From an uncultured Pseudomonadales bacterium (GTDB taxonomy: Bacteria; Pseudomonadota; Gammaproteobacteria; Pseudomonadales; Azotimanducaceae): 64,000 nt of DNA. The stretch is taken from assembly GCA_958296195.1 (NCBI GenBank), contig OY282455.1, positions 744,001 to 808,000 of the forward strand, given 5' to 3'. The position numbers and the translations under genes were made by a program. The notes under the pieces are model-generated. The model was not told the origin of the DNA and did not search any database. It was given only the letters and a program-made list of their open reading frames with translations. How positions within the stretch are numbered: position 1 is the first letter of the stretch; every line of letters starts with the position of its first letter. Positions 42,745 to 52,122 of the stretch are shown piece by piece.

Positions 42745-44568
42745 ATGTTCGTCGCGCCGTCCGTGCCGCCGGTGCCCACCTTTGTGAAAACCTGTTTCGC
42801 CACGGCAACCACGGAGCGCTTCGTGCCGGGCACGTTGGTCACGATTGCATCCTTTCTCGAGCACCATCCACAGTTCAACGGTGACCTCATCGTCATCCAC
42901 GACAACCTGTCGGACGGGCAACGCCAAAGGCTTGCAGAAGCCTTCGGGCACCTGCGATTCGAACCGATTTCACCGGAATTGCGCAAGCGGCTAGCCGCCC
43001 TAAGCGCCGCGCGCCCAGACTTCGCCCCTAGGCTGGGGCAGTTCTACTCCCTTGAAGCCTTCCGGCTGTGCGGCTACCGCAAGGTGCTGTTCTACGACAG
43101 CGACGTCCTGTTTCAAGCCTCCATCCAGAAATTGTTCGATCAGCCGGAGGCGCTGCTGTGCTGTGGCGACCAGGTCGGCCTGCACGGCTGGCGCCGGGAC
43201 GCCACCACGTTCGCGCAGGTGCCGCCGGGCACCAAGGGGGCGCTTGAGCACACGTTCGGCACCGGCTTCCTAATGATCGACGCAACACTGCTGGAGGACG
43301 GCTGCCACCCGGACCTTTTGGCGCTGGTGTCCCCCGACACTTGGCGCGGCACAGCCACACCCCATACGGACCAGTTCATCCTCAACCGGTATTTCGCCGG
43401 GCGCCAGACGCTGGTTAGCTGGACCTACGACTTCGTGCTCCCCATGGCCGAGAAGATTAGCGCTCGGGAGGGCGTTGACGCCGGCAACGCCAAGGTGCTG
43501 CACTTCGCCGGACCCGTCAAGCCTTGGATGCCGGACGCCATGCTCCGCTGGACGCGGGGCAACGCTGACGCCAAGCCGCAGCCGGCGCACACGCGCTGGT
43601 ATGATGCCTACGTTCGCCATCTGGCAGCCGCGCACCGCGTCCGCTCACGGCCGGCGGGGCAGGAAGACAGCCTTCGCGCAGGGGAGCGCAAGGAAGAGCC
43701 TTCCGAAGGGCCGAAGCGCATTCCCGGCGCCAACCACGACCTTCCTTGCCTCGTTAAGACGCACCTGTTCGTCATCTGCCCGAGCAACAGCGGTTCATCC
43801 TTTCTCGCCGGCGCTCTGACGAAATGCCGCTACGTTTGGCGTCTGCCTCAGGAAGGCACGCAAATCCGCGGCTTCGCCGGCCCTGTTCCTTGGCGGGACT
43901 ACCAAGGAATTCCCGGCTTGCTCTGGGCGTCTGAGCAGCGCTGGATCGACTTGTTCGCCAGCCCCGAAAACTACGACTGGCCGCGCAACCGCAAGGTGTG
44001 GTACTTCCACTCCTACGCACAGGACCCCAACGCCTCGGTGTTCGTCACCAAGTCGCCGCCGCACCTGCTGTGCGTGGAGCAGCTCGCCCGGCACTTCCGC
44101 AACGCCAAGTTCCTGTTCATGGTGCGCAATCCCTACGCGGTCTGCGAAGGCATCTGCCGCCGCTATCGAACCCGGCTGCCGACGCGTTACCTCAGCTCAT
44201 TGGCGGCTCAAGGCAGGAGCTTGCCGGAGGCGGCGGCCACGCACGTCGCCAACTGCCTAGCTCGGCAGCGCGGCAACATCGAAATGCATCCGCGGCGCGG
44301 CGCCTTCTTCACATACGAGGAGATGTGCAGGGGCCCGACAGCCGTGGCGCAGAGGATTCAGACGCTCGTGCCGGAACTGGGCGATCTGAACCTGCGGCAA
44401 CGCATCGCGGTGAAGGAATACGACGAAATGCTCACGGACATGAACCCCCGTCAGCTAGCCTGTCTCGATGGTGAACAGATCGCGGCGTTCAACAAGGTGT
44501 TCTGCGCGCATCGGGATCTTTTGGCTTGGTTCGGCTACGACCTCATGGAACCGAGACAGCGCGGCTGA
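42745..44568 (+). CDS. Fusion of a GT8-type glycosyltransferase and a sulfotransferase
   Basis: 607 residues. Amino-terminal half (about 12-290): a GT-A domain with FATATTERFVPGTLVTIAS and the metal-binding DxD as YDSDVLF (Asp118, Asp120), followed by HTDQFILNRYF and KVLHFAGPVKPW, all typical of GT8. After a charged linker (about 295-335), the carboxy-terminal domain has a 5'-phosphosulfate loop CPSNSGSSFL (about 344-353) and the 3'-phosphate motif FMVRNPYAVCEGI (about 458-470), as in PAPS-dependent sulfotransferases. One protein could add a sugar and a sulfate to the same acceptor. The small peptide just upstream is a candidate acceptor by position only. ATG 42745. Confidence 0.8.
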   Translation: MFVAPSVPPVPTFVKTCFATATTERFVPGTLVTIASFLEHHPQFNGDLIVIHDNLSDGQRQRLAEAFGHLRFEPISPELRKRLAALSAARPDFAPRLGQFYSLEAFRLCGYRKVLFYDSDVLFQASIQKLFDQPEALLCCGDQVGLHGWRRDATTFAQVPPGTKGALEHTFGTGFLMIDATLLEDGCHPDLLALVSPDTWRGTATPHTDQFILNRYFAGRQTLVSWTYDFVLPMAEKISAREGVDAGNAKVLHFAGPVKPWMPDAMLRWTRGNADAKPQPAHTRWYDAYVRHLAAAHRVRSRPAGQEDSLRAGERKEEPSEGPKRIPGANHDLPCLVKTHLFVICPSNSGSSFLAGALTKCRYVWRLPQEGTQIRGFAGPVPWRDYQGIPGLLWASEQRWIDLFASPENYDWPRNRKVWYFHSYAQDPNASVFVTKSPPHLLCVEQLARHFRNAKFLFMVRNPYAVCEGICRRYRTRLPTRYLSSLAAQGRSLPEAAATHVANCLARQRGNIEMHPRRGAFFTYEEMCRGPTAVAQRIQTLVPELGDLNLRQRIAVKEYDEMLTDMNPRQLACLDGEQIAAFNKVFCAHRDLLAWFGYDLMEPRQRG

Positions 44569-44612
44569 CTGCGGAGTGCGCCGCGGCTTGACGTGGTGGC
44601 ACCGCAGCAAGA

Positions 44613-45575
44613 TTACGGCGCCCGCAGAAGAAATATCGTGAAGTAGGCGTCGTCGTCGCTCCAGCTAGACTCCACCCTAAAGCCGCCCCTTTCCGCCAAG
44701 GCGACAAACTCCGCATAGTCGTATTTGTACGAGTTCTCCGTGTGGATCGCCTCGCCCCTGTGCAGCTGGATTTCATGGCCGTCGATGTGCAGCGATTGGT
44801 CCGCCAGGCTCTCCAAGTGCATCTGCACGCTGCCGGCACACCGGTTGTACGCCGCTAGGTGGCGAAAGGCGCCGGGGTCGAAGTCCGCGGACAGTCTTGC
44901 GTTGAGGTGGCTGAGGATGTTCAGGTTGAATTCCGCGGTGAGGCCGGCGCTGTCGTTGTAGGCGGCTTCCAGCACCTCCACATTCTTCTTGCGGTCCACG
45001 CCGATAAGAAAGCGACCGCCGGCGCCCAGCGCTTTAGCTGCTTGGCGCAGAAAAGAAGGGATGTGCTCCGGCTCCATGTTGCCGATGCTGGAGCCGGGGA
45101 AAAAACCCAGCTTCCGCTGCCCAGCCACTACGTCCGGCAGTTCGAAGGCTTCCGTGATGTCAACGCAAACCGGATAAACGCACAACTGCGGGTAGTCTTC
45201 GTGCAGCTTCTTGGCGGTGCGCTCGAGATGGCGCCTGGATATGTCCAGAGGCAAATGGGCGATTGGGCGCAGCATCTCCAGCAGCCGCCGAATCTTCCGG
45301 CTGGATCCGGACCCGTATTCCACCAAACAGCCGCCTTCGCCGACGAGGTTGCGCACTTCCGGCAGGCAATCCTCAAACAAGCCCATTTCGATGCGGGTGA
45401 GATAGTACTCAGGCTGCCGGGTGATGGCTTCGAACAGGGCGGAGCCCCGCTCGTCATAGAAATACTTGGGGGCGATGAACTTGGGGGCGTGGGTGAGGCC
45501 GGCGATCACCTCCTCATGCATGTCCGCCGATGAATGGGTCAAATCGAAAAATCGATACTCACCGGCCGACCCCAT
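44613..45575 (-). CDS. egtD: L-histidine N-alpha-methyltransferase (ergothioneine biosynthesis)
   Basis: 320 residues. The SAM-binding VEYGSGSSRKIRRLL (about 85-99), the block FFPGSSIGNMEPE, and FLIGVDRKKNVEVLEAAYND match EgtD, which trimethylates histidine to hercynine. The carboxy-terminal part includes HTENSYKYD, part of the histidine-binding site. It starts directly after the egtB stop (TGAATG), so the two form an operon. With EgtB and a sulfur-transfer step supplied elsewhere, the pathway ends in ergothioneine, an antioxidant thiol. No egtE or egtC is adjacent. Confidence 0.9.
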   Translation of the reverse strand: MGSAGEYRFFDLTHSSADMHEEVIAGLTHAPKFIAPKYFYDERGSALFEAITRQPEYYLTRIEMGLFEDCLPEVRNLVGEGGCLVEYGSGSSRKIRRLLEMLRPIAHLPLDISRRHLERTAKKLHEDYPQLCVYPVCVDITEAFELPDVVAGQRKLGFFPGSSIGNMEPEHIPSFLRQAAKALGAGGRFLIGVDRKKNVEVLEAAYNDSAGLTAEFNLNILSHLNARLSADFDPGAFRHLAAYNRCAGSVQMHLESLADQSLHIDGHEIQLHRGEAIHTENSYKYDYAEFVALAERGGFRVESSWSDDDAYFTIFLLRAP

Positions 45576-46832
45576 TCAAGCAGCGTCCTTGGCCAGCCGA
45601 ACGCCGCTGAACTGCCACCGGTCTCCCGGCCGGAAAAAATTGCGGTAGCTGGCCCGCACATGGCCCTTGGGCGTGGCGCAAGAGCCGCCGCGCAGCACGA
45701 GCTGACTGCTCATGAACTTGCCGTTGTACTCGCCGAGAGGGCCGGCCAGCGGGCGATAGCCTGGATAGGGGCCGTAAGCGCTGGAAGTCCACTCCCACAG
45801 GTCGCCGAACATTTGCGCTTGGGCCGACGACGGACCGCCGGGATGAAGGCGGCCATTGTCGGCGAAGTTGCCGACGGTCGGGTCCAACCCCAGCGCCGCC
45901 GCCTCCCACTCGAACTCGGTCGGCAGGCGGCAGCCGGCCCAGCGGGCGTAGGCGTCCGCCTCAAAACCGCTGACGTGGGCCACCGGGCCAGACAGCGCCA
46001 AGGGCAGTTCACCGCCCAGCCGATACTCCAACCAACGCCCAGCCTGTTCGCGCCAATACAAGGGGGCGCTCCAGCCGTTCGCGCAAACCGCGCTCCAGCC
46101 GTCCGCCAGCCACCATGCCGGATTCCGGTAGCCGCCGTCGTTCATGAACTCCAAGTATTCGCCGTTGGTGACCAGCCGATCGGCAAGGGCGAAGGGCGTT
46201 AGCCAAACCTTGTGCCGGGGCAGCTCGTTGTCGAAGCAAAAGCCGGCGCCGTTGCCGCCAATGCGCGCCTCGCCGTCGGCGTGCTCCACGAAGCCAAGGG
46301 GAGGAGCGTTGTCGGCGGTCGCGTCCAGACCCTCCTGATAGGCGGGTTTTAGCGGGTTCAGGCCCAAGTTGTACTTGAGGTCCGTCAATATGAGCTCCTG
46401 ATGCTGCTGCTCATGCTGCAGGCCAAGCTCAATGCGGCGGCGAACTTCGCCGTCCTCCCGCTCCAGCAACGCCCCCATGGCGCGGTCCACAGTTGCGCGG
46501 TACTCCTGAATTTCGCGGACGGTCGGGCGCGAAAGAAAGCCCCTTCGCGGCCGCGGAAAGGGCTCGCCGACGCCGTTGTAGTAGGAGTTGAACAGGGTCT
46601 CGTAGCGCTCGTCCACGGGACGGTAGGAATCCACGAACTCGGTCAGCAGGAAGGTCTCGAAAAACCAGGTGGTGTGCGCCAAATGCCACTTGGGCGGGCT
46701 GGCGTCGTCCATCGGCTGCACGCCGTAGTCGTCAATGCAAAGCGGCCCGCAGAGGGCTTCGGAACGCGCTCGCACAGCCGCATAGCGTTCCTCCAATTTG
46801 CCTTCGGCGAATTCCCCCAGCGCAGCGGACAT
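45576..46832 (-). CDS. egtB: Ergothioneine biosynthesis protein EgtB (iron-dependent sulfoxide synthase)
   Basis: 418 residues. The DinB-like amino-terminal domain carries the first metal ligand in WHLAHTTWFFETF (about residues 48-60) and the HEQQHQELILTDLKYN pair. The formylglycine-generating-enzyme fold follows, with GFCFDNELPRHKVWL, RLPTEFEWEAAA and LRGGSCATPKGHVRASYRNF. EgtB joins hercynine to cysteine or gamma-glutamylcysteine with oxygen. ATG 46832 gives the expected amino-terminus. It is upstream of and coupled to egtD. Confidence 0.92.
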   Translation of the reverse strand: MSAALGEFAEGKLEERYAAVRARSEALCGPLCIDDYGVQPMDDASPPKWHLAHTTWFFETFLLTEFVDSYRPVDERYETLFNSYYNGVGEPFPRPRRGFLSRPTVREIQEYRATVDRAMGALLEREDGEVRRRIELGLQHEQQHQELILTDLKYNLGLNPLKPAYQEGLDATADNAPPLGFVEHADGEARIGGNGAGFCFDNELPRHKVWLTPFALADRLVTNGEYLEFMNDGGYRNPAWWLADGWSAVCANGWSAPLYWREQAGRWLEYRLGGELPLALSGPVAHVSGFEADAYARWAGCRLPTEFEWEAAALGLDPTVGNFADNGRLHPGGPSSAQAQMFGDLWEWTSSAYGPYPGYRPLAGPLGEYNGKFMSSQLVLRGGSCATPKGHVRASYRNFFRPGDRWQFSGVRLAKDAA

Positions 46833-46872
46833 GGCCGCGAGTCCAATTCTGCTGCCGCGGCCGCTGCCGGTG

Positions 46873-47517
46873 CTAGACGGCGAGCCGGCGGAAAGCGGAG
46901 ACCAGCGCCTCGGCCTTGCGCGGCCTTTTGATGATGCCGCGGTAGCGGCCTTCGGGGTCGATCAGCACGATGTGGCTGGAGTGCTCCACCGTCAGCCCCC
47001 CTTGGCCGTCCGGAACGGTGGCGAAGGCGACGCTGACGTCCTGGGCGACTTTCAGAACTTCGGAACGGGTGCCGCGCAGCCCTAGGAAGCCATCGGAAAA
47101 ACGCCCCAAAAAGGCCGCTATGCTGGCAATGTCATCCCGTTCGGGATCGACGCTGATGAACAGGCCGCGGAAGGCGTCGCCCCTCGGCAGCGCCCGAATT
47201 TGCGCCTCCGCTTCGGCCATCACGGCCACCGTGGTTGGGCAGATGTGGGGGCAGTTGGTGAAGCCGAAGAACAAATAGGTCCAATGGCCGGCCAAGTCCT
47301 GCGTGTGGAACTGGCCTCCCCTATGGGTCTCAAGCTGAAAGGCCGGCACCGCCTTGGGTTCAGGCAGCAGGACAAGGCCCTCCGCCGGCATTGCCGCCAC
47401 GGCCTCCCGGCGGTTTAGGCCGGCATAGAGGAGCACGCTGCCGGCAAGCGCCGCGACCAGAAGCGCCGCCACGCCAAGCTGCAAGCGACGCTGCATGGGC
47501 AAACGCCGGGAAGGCAA
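46873..47517 (-). CDS. SCO1/SenC family copper chaperone
   Basis: 214 residues. One amino-terminal membrane anchor (about 10-32), then a thioredoxin fold with the copper-binding FTNCPHICPTT (CxxxC) and the distal histidine in EHSSHIVLID. The protein delivers copper to the CuA site of cytochrome c oxidase on the periplasmic face. It lies four bases after the heme O synthase gene. An ATG eight codons downstream is an alternative start. Confidence 0.92.
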   Translation of the reverse strand: MPSRRLPMQRRLQLGVAALLVAALAGSVLLYAGLNRREAVAAMPAEGLVLLPEPKAVPAFQLETHRGGQFHTQDLAGHWTYLFFGFTNCPHICPTTVAVMAEAEAQIRALPRGDAFRGLFISVDPERDDIASIAAFLGRFSDGFLGLRGTRSEVLKVAQDVSVAFATVPDGQGGLTVEHSSHIVLIDPEGRYRGIIKRPRKAEALVSAFRRLAV

Positions 47518-47521
47518 ACCC

Positions 47522-48421
47522 TCAGACCCCCAGATGCCAGTAGTGGTCGATCAGCAAAACCAAGAAAAGCGCCATCAAGTAGAGGATGGAGAAGCGGAAG
47601 GTCTGCATGGGCGCCTTTGAATTGCGGGCGGCCAACAGAACCACCGCCCAATAGAGAAACCCGCCGCCCAGCACGAGGGCGCCGACCAAATAGACCCAGC
47701 CGCTCATGCCGATGGCCACCGGCAGCAGGCTGGCGCCGACTAGGATCAGGGTGTAGAAGAAGATGTGGCGGCGGGTGTGGCGTTCCCCGTGGGTGACCGG
47801 CAGCATGGGAATGTTGACCGCTTCGTACTCGGCCTTGCGGTCCAGCGCCAGCGCCCAGAAATGGGGTGGGGTCCAGGCGAAGATGATGAGCACCAGAATC
47901 AGTGCGCCGGGTTCGACGGTGCCGGTGACGGCGGCCCAGCCGAACAGGGGCGGCGCGGCGCCGAACAACCCGCCGATCACGATGTTCTGCGGCGTGGCCC
48001 GTTTCAGGAAGAGGGTGTAGATCAGGCCGTAGCCCACCCAAGAAGCCAAGTTGAGCCAAGCCGTCAAAGGATTGATGAACACCAGCAGCACCCCCATGCC
48101 GGCGACGCCCAAAACCGCGGAGAAGGCCAAGCCGGGCGCCGCGGAAATGCGCCCCGCCGCTACCGGCCGGCGCGCTGTCCGCGCCATGCGCATGTCGATT
48201 TCCGCGTCCGCGATGTGGTTGACCACCGCCGCGGAGGCCGCCACCAAGGCGATGCCCAAGGTGCCGAACACCAGGACGTCCACAGGCACCATGCCCGGCG
48301 TGGCCAGCAACATGCCCACCACCGCGCAGAGCAGCATAAGCGCCACCACTCTGGGCTTGCACATTTCCAGGTAATCGCGCCAAGTGGCGCCAGCGGCCTG
48401 GGACAGTTCGCTCACCGACAT
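47522..48421 (-). CDS. cyoE: Protoheme IX farnesyltransferase (heme O synthase)
   Basis: 299 residues with about nine transmembrane helices. The UbiA-type prenyl-diphosphate motif is NHIADAEIDMRMART near 68-82, and a second acidic/basic loop is WTPPHFWALALDRKAEYE. It attaches a farnesyl group to heme B to make heme O. In the same operon as the heme A synthase, so the pathway continues to heme A for an aa3-type oxidase. Also named ctaB. Confidence 0.95.
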   Translation of the reverse strand: MSVSELSQAAGATWRDYLEMCKPRVVALMLLCAVVGMLLATPGMVPVDVLVFGTLGIALVAASAAVVNHIADAEIDMRMARTARRPVAAGRISAAPGLAFSAVLGVAGMGVLLVFINPLTAWLNLASWVGYGLIYTLFLKRATPQNIVIGGLFGAAPPLFGWAAVTGTVEPGALILVLIIFAWTPPHFWALALDRKAEYEAVNIPMLPVTHGERHTRRHIFFYTLILVGASLLPVAIGMSGWVYLVGALVLGGGFLYWAVVLLAARNSKAPMQTFRFSILYLMALFLVLLIDHYWHLGV

Positions 48422-48458
48422 TTTCCTTAAGTCTTATTGGACAGTGCCTAGGCTGATC

Positions 48459-49421
48459 CTAAGCCTTAGCCCCGCTGGCGATGCAGTGCCTGACCGTCAC
48501 CAGCACAAGCAGCAACAGAGCGCCTCCGGCGTTGTGTGCAGTCGCCACCCAAAGCGGCAGCGCCAAAAGCACATTGAGCACACCCAGAGTGATCTGCGCG
48601 GCCAACAGCCCCAGCACCCAAGGCGCAAGGGGATTCCCCACCGTCGCCAAGCGCCATCCTAATGCACCCACGACCACAAGCACCGCCAAGGCGCCGAGAC
48701 GGTGCGCAAACTGTACGGCGATGCGGGCCTCGCTGTCCAGCATTCCGCCCAAATAATTTGGGCCGACGGCCTGAAGAACATCGAAACCCTGCCGGAAATC
48801 CATCGGCGGCACCCATTCGCCGTGGCAGGTGGGGAAGTCCGGGCAGGCCAGCGCCGCGTAGTTTGACGTAACCCAACCGCCCAAAGCCACCTGCGCCGCC
48901 ACCACCAGCAAGGCGCCGGCGGTCAGCCGCCGCAGCCGCTCCGGGACGGCGCCGAGGTGAAAAGCCCCCAAGCGCAACGCCAGCCACCACAACAGGGCCA
49001 GGGTGGCGAAACCGCCGAGCAGATGCGCCGTGACCACCTGCGGCCACAGCTTCAGCGTAACCGTCCAAGCGCCGAACGCTCCCTGCAGCATCACCAAGGC
49101 CAGCAACGCGATGGGCAAGGCCCTAGGCGCGGCGCCCTTGGCCCGAACCGCCACCACCGCCAACCCCAGGATCAGGGCCCCCAAGGCAGTGGCGAAGTAG
49201 CGATGCACCATTTCGATCCAAGCCTTGCCCACATCCACCGGCGCATCGGGATACAGAGCCGCGGCGGCCTGCAACTCCGCCGGCGTTTGCGGCGCACCAA
49301 GGTTGCCGTAGCAGCCCGGCCAGTCCGGACAGCCTAGGCCGGCGTCCGCCAACCGGGTGTATGCGCCGAGCACGACCACCACCAGCGCCAAGCCGACGCT
49401 GGCCCAGGCGAGCCGGCGCAT
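48459..49421 (-). CDS. ctaA: Heme A synthase (COX15/CtaA)
   Basis: About 320 residues with eight transmembrane helices in two similar halves. Conserved features include the histidines in EMVHRYFATA and FAHRLGALAV, and the cysteine-bearing loop GCPDWPGCYG near the amino-terminus with a matching ALACPDFPTCHGEW in the middle. It oxidises heme O to heme A. ATG 49421 is chosen as start; a TTG nine codons upstream is possible. Its neighbours complete an oxidase-maturation set. Confidence 0.93.
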   Translation of the reverse strand: MRRLAWASVGLALVVVVLGAYTRLADAGLGCPDWPGCYGNLGAPQTPAELQAAAALYPDAPVDVGKAWIEMVHRYFATALGALILGLAVVAVRAKGAAPRALPIALLALVMLQGAFGAWTVTLKLWPQVVTAHLLGGFATLALLWWLALRLGAFHLGAVPERLRRLTAGALLVVAAQVALGGWVTSNYAALACPDFPTCHGEWVPPMDFRQGFDVLQAVGPNYLGGMLDSEARIAVQFAHRLGALAVLVVVGALGWRLATVGNPLAPWVLGLLAAQITLGVLNVLLALPLWVATAHNAGGALLLLVLVTVRHCIASGAKA

Positions 49422-49499
49422 GCTCCGCAATGCAGGTCGTTCAGCCAAAATGCGGCGCCTTCATCATTTCCGCAACAACCTCCACCAAGTTCTCCAAAG

Positions 49500-50063
49500 T
49501 CAGCCAACGGGAACGTTGGGCTGCAACCCCTGCTTCAGCAACTTCTGCAGATCCTCCGCCACAGGCGCCGCGCCGGCCGTGAAGTCATAGCGCAGAAGGA
49601 CGTTGCCGGCCGGGTCCACGAGGTAAACACCATCGGCGAGCGTTGCTTCGCCAGCGCTTCTGAACTGTCGGTGCGCGGCGCCTACTGCGCTGGCCGGCAA
49701 CGCCCCCGGCCCCTTAAGGACCAAGGCCAACTGCGTCTTGGCGGCGTTCTCCGCCAGCAGTTCGCGCAGTTGCGCGAGCCCGCCCAAAGCCTGCCGACAG
49801 GGGGCGGCGCATTCACTCGCCACCACCCAAACCCACCAAAAGGCCCGGCCGTCCACTAGCTGGCCGGCGGCGTCGGTCAGGCCCAGTTCCCCGGCCAGTA
49901 GCGGCGGGTCAACAAACTCGCCGAAATTGGTGGTGTCCCGCAGCTCCTCCTGCTGGGCCAGGAAAATCAGGCTGTAGGCGCCGAACAGCACCAGCAAGGG
50001 CAGGGCGACGATCATGATAACCACCTGGGTGCGGTTCTTTTTGATGCTTTCCTGATCGGTCAT
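49500..50063 (-). CDS. Membrane-anchored thioredoxin-like protein of the oxidase maturation cluster
   Basis: 187 residues. One amino-terminal membrane helix (about 14-34) and a periplasmic domain with a CAAPC pair in VASECAAPCRQAL and a late GVYLVDPAGNVLLRYDF strand, as in SCO-like folds. A protein of this type regularly sits between surf1 and ctaA in gammaproteobacterial cytochrome oxidase operons, and is usually annotated hypothetical. A role in copper or thiol chemistry during oxidase assembly is inferred. ATG 50063. The next gene upstream is aroE, not surf1. Confidence 0.75.
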   Translation of the reverse strand: MTDQESIKKNRTQVVIMIVALPLLVLFGAYSLIFLAQQEELRDTTNFGEFVDPPLLAGELGLTDAAGQLVDGRAFWWVWVVASECAAPCRQALGGLAQLRELLAENAAKTQLALVLKGPGALPASAVGAAHRQFRSAGEATLADGVYLVDPAGNVLLRYDFTAGAAPVAEDLQKLLKQGLQPNVPVG

Positions 50064-50139
50064 CTCTGGTGGCCCTCAGCTAAAAACTCTTGCGGTCGAA
50101 CGCCGCGGACGCGAAGTCTGCTCCATGCCGGCGGATCCG

Positions 50140-50949
50140 CTACGCGGCCTGATTCGGCCGCAGCGCCCGCAGCACCGCACGGGCATCCGGCTGCCGACCG
50201 CGCCAAATGGCGAAGGCGGCCGCCGCCTGCTCCACCAACATGCCGAGGCCATCGGACACCCAGGCCGCCCCGGCTTGCTGCGCCCAACGGCAGAAGGGCG
50301 TCTGCCCATCCTCGCTGTAGAGCAAGTCATAGCAGGCAGCGCCTCGCGCCAGCCTTGGTTCGACAAGCCCTCCCTTGCCCTGCAAGCCGGCGGAGGCGCC
50401 ATTGATGACGATGTCAAAGCTCCCCTTGACGTCCTTGAGTGATGAAGCCTCCACTCGGCCTTGATGCCGCACCGCCAACGCCTTGGCCTTGCTCGCCGTG
50501 CGGTTGGCGATGTGGATGCTTTCCGCACCGGCGGCGAGCAAGGCATCCAGAATGCCGGCGACCGCGCCGCCGGCGCCGACCACCAAGAGCCGGCGCCCGG
50601 CGACCTCCAGGCGTTGCGCCTGCAGGTCCCGCACTAAACCCAAGCCATCCGTATTGAAGCCCACCGTTGCGCCGTTGTCCAAGCCGATGGTGTTGACCGC
50701 TCCGCAATGCTCTGCGGCGGAATCCGCAGCGCTGACCCAACGATGCGCTTGGGCCTTGAACGGCAGGGTGACGTTGAGTCCGAGGCCGCCGGCGCTGAAA
50801 AACTCCTCCGCGGCAGCGGCGAACCCATCCTTCGGCGCCAGCAGTTTGTCGTAGCGCAGGCGCTCCCCGGTCTGCGCGGCGAAGGCGCGGTGAATTTCGG
50901 GCGACAACGAATGTTGGATCGGATTGCCGACCACTGCGTAGCGATCCAT
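50140..50949 (-). CDS. aroE: Shikimate dehydrogenase
   Basis: 269 residues from ATG 50949. The shikimate-binding region is NPIQHSLSPEIHR, with the catalytic lysine in LNVTLPFKAQA. The NADP site is VVGAGGAVAG with NRTASKAK, the loop that reads the 2'-phosphate. It reduces 3-dehydroshikimate in aromatic amino-acid synthesis. The start overlaps the tsaC stop (TGATG), so translation is coupled. Order aroE next to tsaC and dprA is common in gammaproteobacteria. Confidence 0.95.
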   Translation of the reverse strand: MDRYAVVGNPIQHSLSPEIHRAFAAQTGERLRYDKLLAPKDGFAAAAEEFFSAGGLGLNVTLPFKAQAHRWVSAADSAAEHCGAVNTIGLDNGATVGFNTDGLGLVRDLQAQRLEVAGRRLLVVGAGGAVAGILDALLAAGAESIHIANRTASKAKALAVRHQGRVEASSLKDVKGSFDIVINGASAGLQGKGGLVEPRLARGAACYDLLYSEDGQTPFCRWAQQAGAAWVSDGLGMLVEQAAAAFAIWRGRQPDARAVLRALRPNQAA

Positions 50950-51497
50950 CAGCGCAAGCGCTCTCCCGCCAAGGTGCGCAGTTCGCTTGGCCCCTGTCGG
51001 GACAATGTGTATCCGGGCACCACGAAATCCACGGCGTCTTGAAACCAACGCCGGCAACGCAGCGCTTTGGCCGTTGGCGGATGGCCGGTTGGGTTGGCGG
51101 AAGTTGAAACCAAGGGGCCGCCGAGTCCGGCGCAGATGGCGCGGGCTTGGGCGTGGCCCGGAACCCGCACGGCGACGCAGCCGGCATGGGCGCCCGCAAT
51201 CCAAGCCGGGAAGCGCTGGGTTGGGAGAACCCAAGACACCGCGCCCGGCCAAGTGGATTCGACGGCTTGCCTTTCCGCTGCCGCCAGCCGTTCGAGTTCC
51301 GGGGCGAAGCAGTCCGCGTCCGCGCCAATGAGGATCAAGCCCTTGTCCGGACGGCGCCTCTTGAGCGCCAAGATGCGGCCAACCGCGTTGCGGTCAAAGG
51401 GGTCGCAGGCAAGGCCCCAAACGCCCTCCGTGGCGTGCGCGACCACACCGCCTTGGCGCAGATGGCGCACGGCGCGACGCACATGGAAGTCATCCAT
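50949..51497 (-). CDS. tsaC: Threonylcarbamoyl-AMP synthase (TsaC/YrdC)
   Basis: 182 residues from ATG 51497. The YrdC fold is visible in GGVVAHATEGVWGLACDPF and KRRRPDKGLILI, with the ATP-binding TWPGAVSWVLP and the late GGPLVSTSANPTG. It makes threonylcarbamoyl-adenylate from threonine, bicarbonate and ATP for the t6A base of tRNAs. The length matches the short TsaC form, lacking the Sua5 extension. Confidence 0.93.
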   Translation of the reverse strand: MDDFHVRRAVRHLRQGGVVAHATEGVWGLACDPFDRNAVGRILALKRRRPDKGLILIGADADCFAPELERLAAAERQAVESTWPGAVSWVLPTQRFPAWIAGAHAGCVAVRVPGHAQARAICAGLGGPLVSTSANPTGHPPTAKALRCRRWFQDAVDFVVPGYTLSRQGPSELRTLAGERLR

Positions 51498-51613
51498 GCT
51501 GGAGCAGCCGTCCACAACTGGCGGCCCTTGGACGCAAGCCGGTGCGCAGGAAGCTGGTGCGTTGCGGGACCGGGCCACGGCGTTTCATGTCAGGGCGTGT
51601 TGCGGACGGGGGT

Positions 51614-52108
51614 TCAGAGCTGCGTCTGCACTCGCTCATTCTGCGCCTGCACCTTCTGCCGGTTTGCTTCGCGGTCCGCGGCAAGGGCCGCCTGCAAGGC
51701 CGAATCACCGAGGGCTAGCATCTGCGCCGCCAAGTAGGCGGCGTTTCGAGCGCCGGCGCCGCCCACCGCCACGGTGGCGACCGGGATGCCGCCGGGCATC
51801 TGCACGGTGGCCAGCAAGGCGTCAAAGCCCTGCAGGGGACCGCTGTTGATCGGCACGCCGATCACCGGGCGCACCGTGTGGGCGGCCACAGCCCCAGCTA
51901 GGTGGGCAGCCATCCCGGCCCCGCAGATGAAGACGGCGCAGCCGCGCGCAACCGCATCGGCCACATAGTCCGCGGTCGCGGCGGGGGTGCGGTGCGCAGA
52001 GGTTACCCGCACTTCAAAGCCCACACTTAGGCGGCCCAGCACTTCCGTGCATTTCTGCATGACGGGCCAGTCCGACTCCGACCCCATCAGAACGGCGACG
52101 AATTTCAT
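51614..52108 (-). CDS. purE: N5-carboxyaminoimidazole ribonucleotide mutase
   Basis: 164 residues, full length for class I PurE. The substrate-binding loops are [14 protein letters not shown] and [10 protein letters not shown], with [10 protein letters not shown] and the PVIGVPI strand. It moves the carboxylate from N5 to C4 of the imidazole in purine synthesis. The purK partner is not in the window. The ATG at 52108 is only 14 bases from the dprA stop. Confidence 0.95.
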   Translation of the reverse strand: MKFVAVLMGSESDWPVMQKCTEVLGRLSVGFEVRVTSAHRTPAATADYVADAVARGCAVFICGAGMAAHLAGAVAAHTVRPVIGVPINSGPLQGFDALLATVQMPGGIPVATVAVGGAGARNAAYLAAQMLALGDSALQAALAADREANRQKVQAQNERVQTQL

Positions 52109-52122
52109 GTCCGTTGTCCTAT

